In this document: in pieces, positions 41,757 through 49,246 of the stretch | Position numbering within the stretch: position 1 is the first letter of the stretch | How the letters are laid out: each line of letters opens with the position of its first letter | Source: CAZFLY01 sp964519995 | Lineage (GTDB): Bacteria > Planctomycetota > Phycisphaerae > Sedimentisphaerales > Anaerobacaceae | Assembly: GCA_964519995.1 (NCBI GenBank) | Contig: CAZFLY010000006.1 | Location: forward strand, 1 to 64,000 | Direction of reading: 5' to 3' | Length of the DNA: 64,000 nucleotides | Position numbers and translations under genes: made by a program | Notes under the pieces: model-generated | Database searches by the model: none | What the model was told of the DNA's origin: nothing | The model's input: only the letters and a program-made list of their open reading frames with translations

Positions 41757-41936
41757 ATGGACGAAATTGGTTTAACAGATCGACAGATTGAGTTTTTGAA
41801 ACAATGATGGGATTTAAACCTGGAACTTCAGGCTATATATGCAGGTGATTTTGAGGCATACCTGGCACACATAAAAGTTGGTTTAGACGATAATTACAGG
41901 AGCATTCAACCAGTAGTCAAGCAACATTGTTTTTGA
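41757..41936 (+). pseudogene. broken paralogue of the 41401 gene (in-frame TGA)
   Basis: A frame opening at ATG 41757 is stopped by TGA at 41805-41807 (codon 17) and then continues for 42 codons to TGA 41934-41936. After the stop it encodes 'WDLNLELQAIYAGDFEAYLAHIKVG', matching the repeat unit of the preceding protein. A single nonsense change is the simplest reading. It starts 2 bp after the previous stop. Confidence 0.6.
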
Positions 41937-41949
41937 AAGGAGATATTTG

Positions 41950-42426
41950 ATGTCTAAAATAATGGATCAAGTTAAAGAACTATCCGCACAGATTGCGAAG
42001 GCCAGTTCAGAACATGAACAGATTCTCGCTGGTACCGAGGAAGCAGGAAAAACAAAAGAGACTATCAAAAGTCATTACAGTGTAATGCTTGACCAGGGTG
42101 ACGAATCGGGGATGTCACAATGTTTGGCTGATATTCGCACGGCCAACGCAAAGGTTGAAGAGTTGCAGGTCGAGCTTGAGCGATTTCCTTCGTTAATTTC
42201 AAAACTTCGTGAGAGACAGAAAGAAATTAGTACTGAGGCACGAGCTAAAAGACCGGAAGCTGAACAGGCTGTTCGAGTTGCTCAAGAAAATCTAAAAAGA
42301 ATCAATGGGGAAATATATAACGCTTCGTATTCACTGTTAAGTCAGATAAATGAATTGGATAATTCCCTGACCAAAGACAAAAAAAGTATATCTGTTGGCA
42401 GACCTTCTAAGATCAAGGTGACATAG
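41950..42426 (+). CDS. coiled-coil hypothetical protein
   Basis: A 158-aa protein that is almost wholly helical and charged ('QVKELSAQIAKASSEHEQIL', 'ANAKVEELQVELERFPSLISKLRERQKEI'), a likely coiled coil. AAGGAG lies 9 bp before ATG 41950, one of the strongest ribosome-binding sites in the element. A basic C-terminal tail 'VGRPSKIKVT' resembles an AT-hook. Unrecognised. Confidence 0.65.
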   Translation: MSKIMDQVKELSAQIAKASSEHEQILAGTEEAGKTKETIKSHYSVMLDQGDESGMSQCLADIRTANAKVEELQVELERFPSLISKLRERQKEISTEARAKRPEAEQAVRVAQENLKRINGEIYNASYSLLSQINELDNSLTKDKKSISVGRPSKIKVT

Positions 42427-42449
42427 GTAGATAGACAAGGAACTTTTGA

Positions 42450-42896
42450 ATGCAAGTGAAGGAAATTAACGATAGTATAGGTCAGCTTCTTGAGCAGACA
42501 CAATATTTTCATCTCGACATTGAGGCCGTTGTCCGTGAAATGGAATGTCTCGATGATGAAACTCTTCGACGCCTGCAAAATTATCAAAAACATCGCCATA
42601 TAGCAACTATAGCATTCAGTAGGGCGGTCAAGGCAAAACAAAAGGCAATTCACCTTGGCCGACGGCTTTCACGGCTCGATACACGATTTAGTAACCTATG
42701 TAGTCAATACAAAACTTTGGGGACGACGTTGAGGGACGGAATCGCCAGCGGAGTAATAAAGGATTCAGAGACTCGAAAATTGCTCGACGAATTGAAAAAA
42801 GTGCAGTGTCTTCTTAAGGCTGTTCGCCAAACGGCTCTTGAGTGGCGAGTTGCGTCCTTCGGCAAAGACAACGACGAGATTGAGAAGATATTGTGA
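42450..42896 (+). CDS. coiled-coil hypothetical protein
   Basis: A 148-aa helical protein ('QVKEINDSIGQLLEQTQYFHLDIEAVVREMECLDDETLRRL', then basic helices). AAGGAA precedes the ATG. It overlaps the next gene by 4 bp (GTGA). It is similar in character to the preceding coiled-coil protein but not obviously paralogous. Function unknown. Confidence 0.62.
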   Translation: MQVKEINDSIGQLLEQTQYFHLDIEAVVREMECLDDETLRRLQNYQKHRHIATIAFSRAVKAKQKAIHLGRRLSRLDTRFSNLCSQYKTLGTTLRDGIASGVIKDSETRKLLDELKKVQCLLKAVRQTALEWRVASFGKDNDEIEKIL

Positions 42897-43132
42897 CAGA
42901 TACTAACAATCAATCTGTTAATAATTTTCCTGAGTTATTGAACGAAGAGGAGTTGATCTCGTTTTTAAGAATACCAGAGATCACCAAAGCTACGGACGCA
43001 CACAATGTTGTTGAGAACCTTCGGCGAATGCACGATTTACCGGCAATTCATATATGCAAACAGCCGCTTTACTGGTTGCCAGCTATTCGACAATGGATTG
43101 CAAATAAAGTCAAAAAAGAGAACGGAAAATGA
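42893..43132 (+). CDS. excisionase/AlpA-like protein, candidate Xis
   Basis: A 79-aa protein with 'LLNEEELISFLRIPEITKATDAHNVVENLRRMHDLPAIHICKQPLYWLPAIRQWI', the helix-turn-helix plus wing pattern of excisionase-like proteins. It is the last gene before the integrase, the usual place for a recombination directionality factor. GTG start overlapping the upstream stop. The 80-bp gap to the integrase has only a 26-codon ORF that ends in the integrase ribosome-binding site. Confidence 0.6.
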   Translation: MTDTNNQSVNNFPELLNEEELISFLRIPEITKATDAHNVVENLRRMHDLPAIHICKQPLYWLPAIRQWIANKVKKENGK

Positions 43133-43211
43133 TTGCAGGTTGCAGATGGCTGAACGATTTGCTTATTCTATGGCTGGACCGGCTTTGCCAGCTTAGAAAG
43201 GAGGTGTAGAA

Positions 43212-44405
43212 GTGAAAGAGATGGTAAGGCTAAGGACGAGACCATCCCGCAACGGCAAATCGTTTGTCTATTTGCTTGATTTTAGGAACTCTGAAGGCAA
43301 ACGAGTGAGGTTGTCACTTGGACATGCAGACCTACATAAAGCTGAACGTCAGCGTCTTCAAAAAGAGCGTGAGCTACGCATAGGTTTTAATTCACCGGTT
43401 TCCATGCGGCTTAATGAGTTTCTGGATGATAGCATTTTAAGGACCGGAGATCAGGTTAGGGAAAGCACGAGACGAGAATACAGGTTTGCTATGAGGAGTT
43501 TTATAGAGGCGGTAGGTGACATTGATTATCAGGCTGTTACATTCAAACATGGTGAACGTTTCCGGCAATATTGTTTAGACCAAGGCAACTCACCTGCTAC
43601 CGTCTCAAAGAAACTGCGAGCACTGAAGCGACTGTTTGAATTGGCTATTGACCGGGGACAATTCGAGAAGAATCCTTTGCGTCGAGTTCGTCTCCCTAAA
43701 GTACCGAAAAGAAAAGTGCATGTTTTTACAGCGGTCGAGTGTGAAAGGATACTAAGGGTTGCAAGACAATATAGTGATTCTATTCGCTGGGACTTGTTAA
43801 TTGTTGTCGCCTTAACAACGGGGATGCGACGAGGTGAGCTGCTCAATACGGTTTGGGCTGATATCGATTTTGAGAAGATGACCATTGAAGTAACACCCAA
43901 AAAAGATAAAGCACAGACTTGGGCCTGGGATATCAAAGACAATGACCGTAGAACTTTGCCTCTGACTGAGAACGTTGTTTTGTTGTTAGCAGAACATCAG
44001 GTGAAGCAGCCGGTGAATCAGCCTTACGTGTTTATACCCCCCTACCGTTATGAGCACATTCAGCAACTTCGGCAGCAGGGTAAATGGTCTTTCTGTGATG
44101 CGAGGCTGAAAGTCCTGAATAACTTCGCTGGCCAATTTATACGGATACTTAAACATGCTGGTATTGACTGTGGACAGTTTCACGATCTGCGAAGGACAGC
44201 TTTGAGCAACTGGCTTGCTAATGGTCTGAGTGAGTATGAAGTGATGTCACTGGCTGGACATGCAGTTTTCGACACGACGCATAAGTTTTATTTAGCGGTA
44301 CAGGAAGGTTTGACTAACCGTGCTCGACAAGTATCATGTGAAGCCATAGGCAAAAATTTGGCACGCGTTTGGCACGCGCCTCAGTTTTCGGGTGAAAGTG
44401 TTTGA
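43212..44405 (+). CDS. int: tyrosine recombinase (integrase)
   Basis: A 397-aa phage-type integrase. The N-terminal AP2-like arm-binding region precedes a SAM-like core-binding domain (about 70-150) and the catalytic domain. Catalytic residues are Arg in 'TTGMRRGELLN' near 206, 'HDLRRTAL' (His324, Arg327), His in 'SLAGHAVFDTT' and the nucleophile Tyr360 in 'HKFYLAV'. Start GTG 43212 has a near-perfect AAAGGAGGTG. The gene end contains the right arm-type repeats, and tRNA-Lys follows 46 bp after it. Confidence 0.93.
   Translation: MKEMVRLRTRPSRNGKSFVYLLDFRNSEGKRVRLSLGHADLHKAERQRLQKERELRIGFNSPVSMRLNEFLDDSILRTGDQVRESTRREYRFAMRSFIEAVGDIDYQAVTFKHGERFRQYCLDQGNSPATVSKKLRALKRLFELAIDRGQFEKNPLRRVRLPKVPKRKVHVFTAVECERILRVARQYSDSIRWDLLIVVALTTGMRRGELLNTVWADIDFEKMTIEVTPKKDKAQTWAWDIKDNDRRTLPLTENVVLLLAEHQVKQPVNQPYVFIPPYRYEHIQQLRQQGKWSFCDARLKVLNNFAGQFIRILKHAGIDCGQFHDLRRTALSNWLANGLSEYEVMSLAGHAVFDTTHKFYLAVQEGLTNRARQVSCEAIGKNLARVWHAPQFSGESV
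44357..44378 (+). repeat. right tandem 11-bp repeats, putative integrase arm sites
   Basis: TTTGGCACGCG occurs twice head-to-tail (44357-44367, 44368-44378) inside the 3' end of the integrase gene, 74 bp before the attR core. It matches the pair at 28911-28932. Confidence 0.6.
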
Positions 44406-44430
44406 CAGTGGATTTAGCAAGATGTTATAC
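44402..44430 (+). promoter_or_regulatory. element-borne promoter for tRNA-Lys
   Basis: A perfect TTGACA (44402-44407), 17 bp, TTATAC (44425-44430), 22 bp before the tRNA. It lies within the element, overlapping the integrase stop, and is closer to consensus than the displaced native promoter at 28714-28742. Confidence 0.65.
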
Positions 44431-44451
44431 TTGCAAGACTTAGAAATTTAC

Positions 44452-44524
44452 GGGAGTGTAGCTCAGGCGGCAGAGCAACGGCCTTTTAAGCCGTAGGTCC
44501 TGGGTTCGAGCCCCAGCGCTCCCA
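44452..44524 (+). tRNA. tRNA-Lys (anticodon UUU); first 42 nt = attR repeat
   Basis: A complete 73-nt cloverleaf: acceptor stem GGGAGTG/CGCTCCC (one G-T), D stem GCTC/GAGC, anticodon stem ACGGC/GCCGT with loop CTTTTAA, T stem CTGGG/CCCAG, discriminator A, no encoded CCA. The 5' 42 nt come from the element and the 3' 31 nt are chromosomal. Confidence 0.95.
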
Positions 44525-44580
44525 TTTAACTATCGAGCAAGGCAGTGCCGATGGGAAGTAGAGCTTGGTAGGAGATAGTA

Positions 44581-46134
44581 ATGACCACATCTTGCATATT
44601 TCAGACGCATTTCAATAAAAGCGTTATTTTGAGCTGCTGTATTGTTCTGCTACTTGCAGAAGCCTTACTCGCCTGCACATCTTTTTGCTTGCAGGATGAG
44701 AGCAACCTCGTATTAGCAAAGAACTACGATTGGATGCTCGACCACGGCTTAATCATCGTCAACAAAAGAAATGTTGCCAAACGTGCATTCCTGCTTGACC
44801 AAACCGACCAACCATCCTGCTGGGTTTCCAAGTACGGTAGTGTCACCTTCAACCAATACGGCAGGGAATTGCCGAATGGAGGCATAAACGAAGCAGGGCT
44901 CGCTCTTGAGGTCATGATGCTGCCGGGGACGAAATATTCTGATCTCGACGATCGCCCAGCGGTTATCGCTTGGGTACAGTACCAGTTGGATAACCACAGT
45001 ACAATCAAAGAGGTCATCAAGAGCAACAAGACAGTACGGGCTGCGGCAGGGACACCGATGCCCCTTCATTTTCTCGGCTGCGACCGCTATGGCAATATAG
45101 CTACGTTCGAGTTTATCGATGGAAAACTCGCATACCACACTGGTGATACGCTTCCTGTCACAGCATTAACCAATGACACCTATAACAATTCGCTGGCTTA
45201 TCTCAAACAACATACGGGCTTTGGCGGTACTAAGCAGATTCCCTATGGCTCATGGGGATCACTGGATCGCTTTGTTTGCGCAGCCGATTTGATCAAAAAA
45301 TATCAGTCACGAACCGACAAGTCCATTATCGAATACGCCTTCGATACCCTAACGTCTGTTAGCCAAGGTAACATCACTAAATGGATGATTGTCTATGACT
45401 TGAAAAAGACGGAGATTCATTATAAGACATTACGTTACCCCAATGTAAAGACAATCCGTCTTCGCGATTGCGACTTCGATTGCCGGAAGCCCGTGCAGGT
45501 GATTAGCATTAACACAGCTCAAGAGGGCTTGCTCAATCCATACTTGCATTACTACGAGACTGATCTGAATCGCTGGCTGATTAATTACTCATTCAAACAC
45601 ACAGAGGGATTGAAAGACATCCCTGACGAGATTCTGGAGATATTTGCACAGTACCCCGAAGCGCCGACCATGTATTATCTAACCGACTGGGAAGTTGCTG
45701 GTCCGTATATGCAGAAAGACAAAAACTGTACGGAGCTGTTTGATATTCCGCTTGGCCCGGAGCTGCCTGGTACTGAGGTTTCATGGCGGCCGATGCCAAT
45801 GGGACAAAATCCAGTATATCTTGATTTGAGCGGGGCTTTGAACGGCGGCGATCAAAGGGTGGCATATTTACGCACGCAGATTGAATCAACCGAGGAAACA
45901 CCGACGCGTCTTGAAATATACAGCGATGACGGCGTAAAGGCCTGGCTCAATGGAAAACTCGTCCATGCAAACAATGTCATGCGAGGAATTTCGCCGAAAC
46001 CCGATATGATTGAGGTCACAATGAAAAAAGGCACAAACCAACTCATGCTCAAAGTGACCCAGAACATCGGGCCTTGGGGGACAATCATGCGGCTGGGATC
46101 TATCAAGCCTTCCAAGTCTGGGTTTAAAGAATAG
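44581..46134 (+). CDS. exported Ntn-hydrolase, choloylglycine hydrolase/penicillin V acylase family
   Basis: A 517-aa exported amidase. The signal peptide ends 'EALLA' and mature Cys32 ('CTSFCLQDESN') becomes the N-terminal nucleophile, as in the family. 'LVLAKNYDWMLDHGLI', 'FNQYGRELPNGGINEAGLALEVM' and 'ALTNDTYNNSLAYL' are family motifs (substrate loop and Asn/Asp residues). The last 150 residues form a beta-rich extension ('ETPTRLEIYSDDGVKAWLNGKLVHA', PA14/galactose-binding-like) not seen in minimal enzymes. The likely reaction is cleavage of a linear amide bond of an exported substrate. Monocistronic, 56 bp after tRNA-Lys. Confidence 0.83.
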   Translation: MTTSCIFQTHFNKSVILSCCIVLLLAEALLACTSFCLQDESNLVLAKNYDWMLDHGLIIVNKRNVAKRAFLLDQTDQPSCWVSKYGSVTFNQYGRELPNGGINEAGLALEVMMLPGTKYSDLDDRPAVIAWVQYQLDNHSTIKEVIKSNKTVRAAAGTPMPLHFLGCDRYGNIATFEFIDGKLAYHTGDTLPVTALTNDTYNNSLAYLKQHTGFGGTKQIPYGSWGSLDRFVCAADLIKKYQSRTDKSIIEYAFDTLTSVSQGNITKWMIVYDLKKTEIHYKTLRYPNVKTIRLRDCDFDCRKPVQVISINTAQEGLLNPYLHYYETDLNRWLINYSFKHTEGLKDIPDEILEIFAQYPEAPTMYYLTDWEVAGPYMQKDKNCTELFDIPLGPELPGTEVSWRPMPMGQNPVYLDLSGALNGGDQRVAYLRTQIESTEETPTRLEIYSDDGVKAWLNGKLVHANNVMRGISPKPDMIEVTMKKGTNQLMLKVTQNIGPWGTIMRLGSIKPSKSGFKE

Positions 46135-46152
46135 TCCAAACAGTATAATAAC

Positions 46153-46226
<74 letters not shown>

Positions 46227-46268
46227 GTAAATCTGCCACAAACCTAATATCAACTGTGAATAATTAAT

Positions 46269-46466
46269 GCGCTTATTCGCGTCATTTCGAGCGAGTCCCT
46301 GTGTCTTCTGTCGAAGACAGAAACAGGGACGAAGTCGAGAAATCTATTTTAACAGATTTCTCCACTACGCCCCAGTGCTTTCTTGCCCCTGCCTTCGCAG
46401 GGGTAAACTTGTCCCCGCGGAAGCGGGGAGCAAGAACGGGGGCTTCGGTCGAAATGACATAAGCGC
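46269..46466. repeat. interspersed palindromic repeat (GTCATTTCGA type)
   Basis: Inverted ends GCGCTTAT...GTCATTTCGA and TCGAAATGAC-ATAAGCGC flank a 198-bp segment with inner hairpins (an AGAAATCT/AGATTTCT arm, a CCCTG/CAGGG hairpin, CCCCGC...GCGGGG). It is related to copies at 51944 and 52089. No protein is encoded. Confidence 0.65.
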
Positions 46467-46515
46467 AAATTTTAATCACAATTGGTATAATATGCACAAA
46501 TCTACAAAAGAGCAA

Positions 46516-46606
46516 CGGAGAGGGCGGGATTCGAACCCGCGGTACGGGTTTTTACCCGTACGACGGTTTAGCAAACCGTTGCCTTCAGCCACTCGGCCAC
46601 CTCTCC
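46516..46606 (-). tRNA. tRNA-Ser (anticodon GCT)
   Basis: The minus strand gives a 91-nt class II tRNA: acceptor GGAGAGG pairing CCTCTCC, anticodon stem ACGGT/ACCGT with loop TTGCTAA (anticodon GCT), long variable arm TACGGGT/ACCCGTA, T arm GCGGG-TTCGAAT-CCCGC, discriminator G. Confidence 0.94.
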
Positions 46607-46776
46607 GAATAGTCGATAAATAATCTACACCGTAAATCCACACATTGCAACAATATACGTGCGCCGGCTTGAATTTTCTGCTATGGAAAAACGGCGTTGG
46701 AAAATATTTTCAGTTGGTTGGTCACAATATGTAGGCTATCCCCCTACTACGACCGGCAATGCTGCTCTGCCTGATA

Positions 46777-48606
46777 TTACTGCGACCAATACCTGGCGAA
46801 TGCCGCAAAATCATCCATGTTCACCACTCCATCGCCATCAGGGTACGGACAAATATCAGCAGACAGTTGTTCTGAGTTATCCAGCCACTGATCCGTCAGC
46901 GTTACTAAATCCTCTAAGTCATCACGTCCGTCGCCGTTGAAATCGGCAAGTGTTGGAGATGTTAGTTCAATACCCTCTCCGGAACCAAGATTGCGAGAGT
47001 ATTGCTTGTCGGTTGAATTATTCCAGTGCTCGTGAACCCCCAAACTGGTCAGACCAATGCCATCCTTATTGGGATCGTAAAACGTTCCTGATGGAGGGTC
47101 GTTAGCCAATGCTGCTTCGTGTAGATAATCTTCGGTTCCATCGTAGTGTGGATAATCATTCCATTCGGTCCACAGAAAATCAAAGCAGACCGAATCAATT
47201 GCCACCGGGTCCTGAGAAACAAAAACACTTGATGGCCAATCGCCGTAAAAGGGAGCCATGTTCCACTTTCTTGGATCCGAAGACCAACTTCGTCCAGCGA
47301 AAAGACCGTCGACAATGAAAAGCACCGTCTTACCGCCTAATTGGGGATGACCCATCAGGTCGACAAGGCAGCGGTAATATCCCATTCCCGGTCTTTCTCT
47401 TATGCGGGTATCGTGCATGTCGTAATAGTTATATCGTCGTCCCCAGAGAGAACCGTCAGGGTTCCTTATAAGCGAGCCGTAATGGTTCTTCGCACACACT
47501 GTTATTCCGGCAGCATCATGGCTTTTAAGAATAGCAAAGTTGATGAAGTAATCCGCCTCTGCAAATGTGCGTGGTATATAGTCCTGTCTCTTCCCATCGG
47601 CATCAGATGTACTCCAGTTAAACTCCACTATCGAGAACTCCGTTTGAGTTCGTCCCAGACCTCCAATATTTGCCATATAGCAAACATCTGGAAACTCCGA
47701 GTGCACTGCGTTATAATAAAAGTTTGGCGTTATTCTCGTTGGATCACCGATCGTAATATTAGTTTCATTCGCTCCAACTACATTGACTAATTGCCATAAA
47801 AGCGAGATAGTCATCTGCGGTGAATTATCGATTCTGTTTTTGTTACTGTTCGTCTGCTCAAACGTGCTTTGGTCAGCGTTGTAGCAAAGCGTATTGTTGA
47901 TTTTGATAGCGATCTTCTCACCCGGCATATATCCGATATCACCTTTGCCTCGGCTCTGATTAAAGTGCCTGAAAATTGCGTCCCATGCAGCCTCATCTGT
48001 GCTCTCGCCCCCCAAACCGCGAATCGCTCTGGATACCATATTATGCACGACTGCCTGATTGGTGTGGTCACTATCATACCAGTGCTCGGCTGAATAGTAG
48101 CCATACCAGTCCGTCGCGTTTGGATCATGTATCCAGACAACTCGGCCTGGATGTATCCCTTTAGCAACACCCAATGGAACATTTGGAACCGGTGGATCAG
48201 CTAAGGCCATTCGGTCATCAGCGGTAATAATAGTCAGCCATATAATCCAAATGCTTGTGCAAATAAATATCATCCCACCTATGTAACGAGCCCTTGTAAA
48301 GCAGTGTTTCGCTTTACGATATGCAGCGGCTGAACCCAACAAACCCAGAAGCCAAACAACAAAACCAGAAGCCAGTGGAAAGGCCACTCTTTGGCATGGA
48401 TACGTTGCGCGGGAAGGTTTTGGTATGACACGCACTAAAAACCATATAAGTGCGAAAAGGCCCGTAACAGGCAATATCCAAGAAAGCCAACGATGTTTAA
48501 CAGTACTGTTGTTGGTTTTAGAATATACACGAGTATTCAAACAGCATCTTTTCATTTGTTTCGTTGGGGTATGTGATTGTCTGTGCTTTTTTATAATTCT
48601 CAGCAT
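46777..48606 (-). CDS. membrane/exported DUF362 protein with dockerin-like C-terminus
   Basis: A 609-aa protein. Three or so hydrophobic segments lie in the first 130 residues ('WLSWILPVTGLFALIWFLV', 'ASGFVVWLLGLLGSAAA', 'IGGMIFICTSIWIIWLTII'). A DUF362-type domain follows ('GEKIAIKINNTL', 'ANETNITIGDPTRI', 'INFAILKSHDAAGITVCAKNHYGSL', 'DPVAIDSVCFDFL'). The tail has two EF-hand-like calcium loops, 'DFNGDGRDDLEDLVTL' and 'PDGDGVVNMDDFAAF', the planctomycete dockerin-like signature. The function is unknown; DUF362 proteins are often redox-linked. A GGATA ribosome-binding site precedes the ATG, 22 bp after the gene upstream. Confidence 0.8.
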   Translation of the reverse strand: MLRIIKKHRQSHTPTKQMKRCCLNTRVYSKTNNSTVKHRWLSWILPVTGLFALIWFLVRVIPKPSRATYPCQRVAFPLASGFVVWLLGLLGSAAAYRKAKHCFTRARYIGGMIFICTSIWIIWLTIITADDRMALADPPVPNVPLGVAKGIHPGRVVWIHDPNATDWYGYYSAEHWYDSDHTNQAVVHNMVSRAIRGLGGESTDEAAWDAIFRHFNQSRGKGDIGYMPGEKIAIKINNTLCYNADQSTFEQTNSNKNRIDNSPQMTISLLWQLVNVVGANETNITIGDPTRITPNFYYNAVHSEFPDVCYMANIGGLGRTQTEFSIVEFNWSTSDADGKRQDYIPRTFAEADYFINFAILKSHDAAGITVCAKNHYGSLIRNPDGSLWGRRYNYYDMHDTRIRERPGMGYYRCLVDLMGHPQLGGKTVLFIVDGLFAGRSWSSDPRKWNMAPFYGDWPSSVFVSQDPVAIDSVCFDFLWTEWNDYPHYDGTEDYLHEAALANDPPSGTFYDPNKDGIGLTSLGVHEHWNNSTDKQYSRNLGSGEGIELTSPTLADFNGDGRDDLEDLVTLTDQWLDNSEQLSADICPYPDGDGVVNMDDFAAFARYWSQ

Positions 48607-48628
48607 TTTTTAATATCCTAAATTGCGA

Positions 48629-49117
48629 TTACTTAGATACGATTTGATAACGACCTGTTCGAAACAATTTCTCAATATCTCGTGCCACAATCTCAGAAAC
48701 TATTTGTTGCTGTTCAAATTCTGATTGTATGGGCTGAAAGATATTTTGTCCGAACGATGTGATCGGCTCCTGCAAGTCTGCGCCTTCAGAACTCTTACGC
48801 GGCCCCTTTCTCCTAAGGCCTGTGATTTTGCGTTGCTCGGCCATAATATCCTCGGCCAGGTCAAAGCGAGGGACTTGGCCATCATCTCGCCGCGAGACTG
48901 TATGCTCGACTTGATTAAAATCATCAGACGTCATCTTTGAATCGGCAGCATTAACCGTTATATCATGTGCCGGTCTGTTGGCTGCCTGCTGAGAGGTGTG
49001 TGACTGTGTCCCCTTTGCCGCTTCAGTCGAGCGGATTTCACCATTGTATGGTGGAACTATATCCTTCGCCCGGAGCACATCAGAGCCGTTTTTGCTATTA
49101 CTGTCGGCTTTACTCAC
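48629..49117 (-). CDS. hypothetical polar protein
   Basis: A 162-aa hydrophilic protein from GTG 49117 with AGGGAGG in front. The first 90 residues look disordered (rich in S, N, D, A). The C-terminus 'FDLAEDIMAEQRKITGLRRKGP' and 'FEQQQIVSEIVARDIEKLF' is helical. No signal peptide. Its location 22 bp before the DUF362 gene suggests one transcript. Unrecognised. Confidence 0.62.
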   Translation of the reverse strand: MSKADSNSKNGSDVLRAKDIVPPYNGEIRSTEAAKGTQSHTSQQAANRPAHDITVNAADSKMTSDDFNQVEHTVSRRDDGQVPRFDLAEDIMAEQRKITGLRRKGPRKSSEGADLQEPITSFGQNIFQPIQSEFEQQQIVSEIVARDIEKLFRTGRYQIVSK

Positions 49118-49246
49118 CCCACAGCCTCCCTAAATATCAAAAACATTATAGTCAAACTATGGGAATACATCAAGGACATTCTTGCCATGTCACGTCATTC
49201 ATAGCCAAGAATTGCCAAGAACTATCCTAATATCAGTAAGGATTCT

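Larger units (their letters stand above)
28801..44493 (+). mobile_element. phage-like integrative element in tRNA-Lys, 15.7 kb
   Basis: Bounded by perfect 42-bp direct repeats (28759-28800 and 44452-44493), with a tyrosine recombinase at its right end. All its genes lie on the plus strand, many overlapping by 4 bp (ATGA/GTGA), while both chromosomal flanks carry unrelated genes. Content: tape-measure protein, toxin-antitoxin pair, RecT, RuvC-like resolvase, HNH-like protein, HTH replication initiator, primase-helicase, excisionase-like proteins and integrase. No capsid, portal, terminase or lysis gene is recognised, which argues for a satellite or a deletion-derived prophage remnant. The element restores the tRNA by supplying its 5' half. 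Confidence 0.9.

Noticed and set aside
41757..41936. TGA recoded as Trp in the element
   Set aside because: Only this frame needs it; other element genes use TGA as a proper stop with tight 4-bp overlaps to the next start.
46659..46940. 93-codon plus-strand open frame
   Set aside because: It overlaps the dockerin-like C-terminus of the DUF362 gene in antisense and lacks any family pattern.
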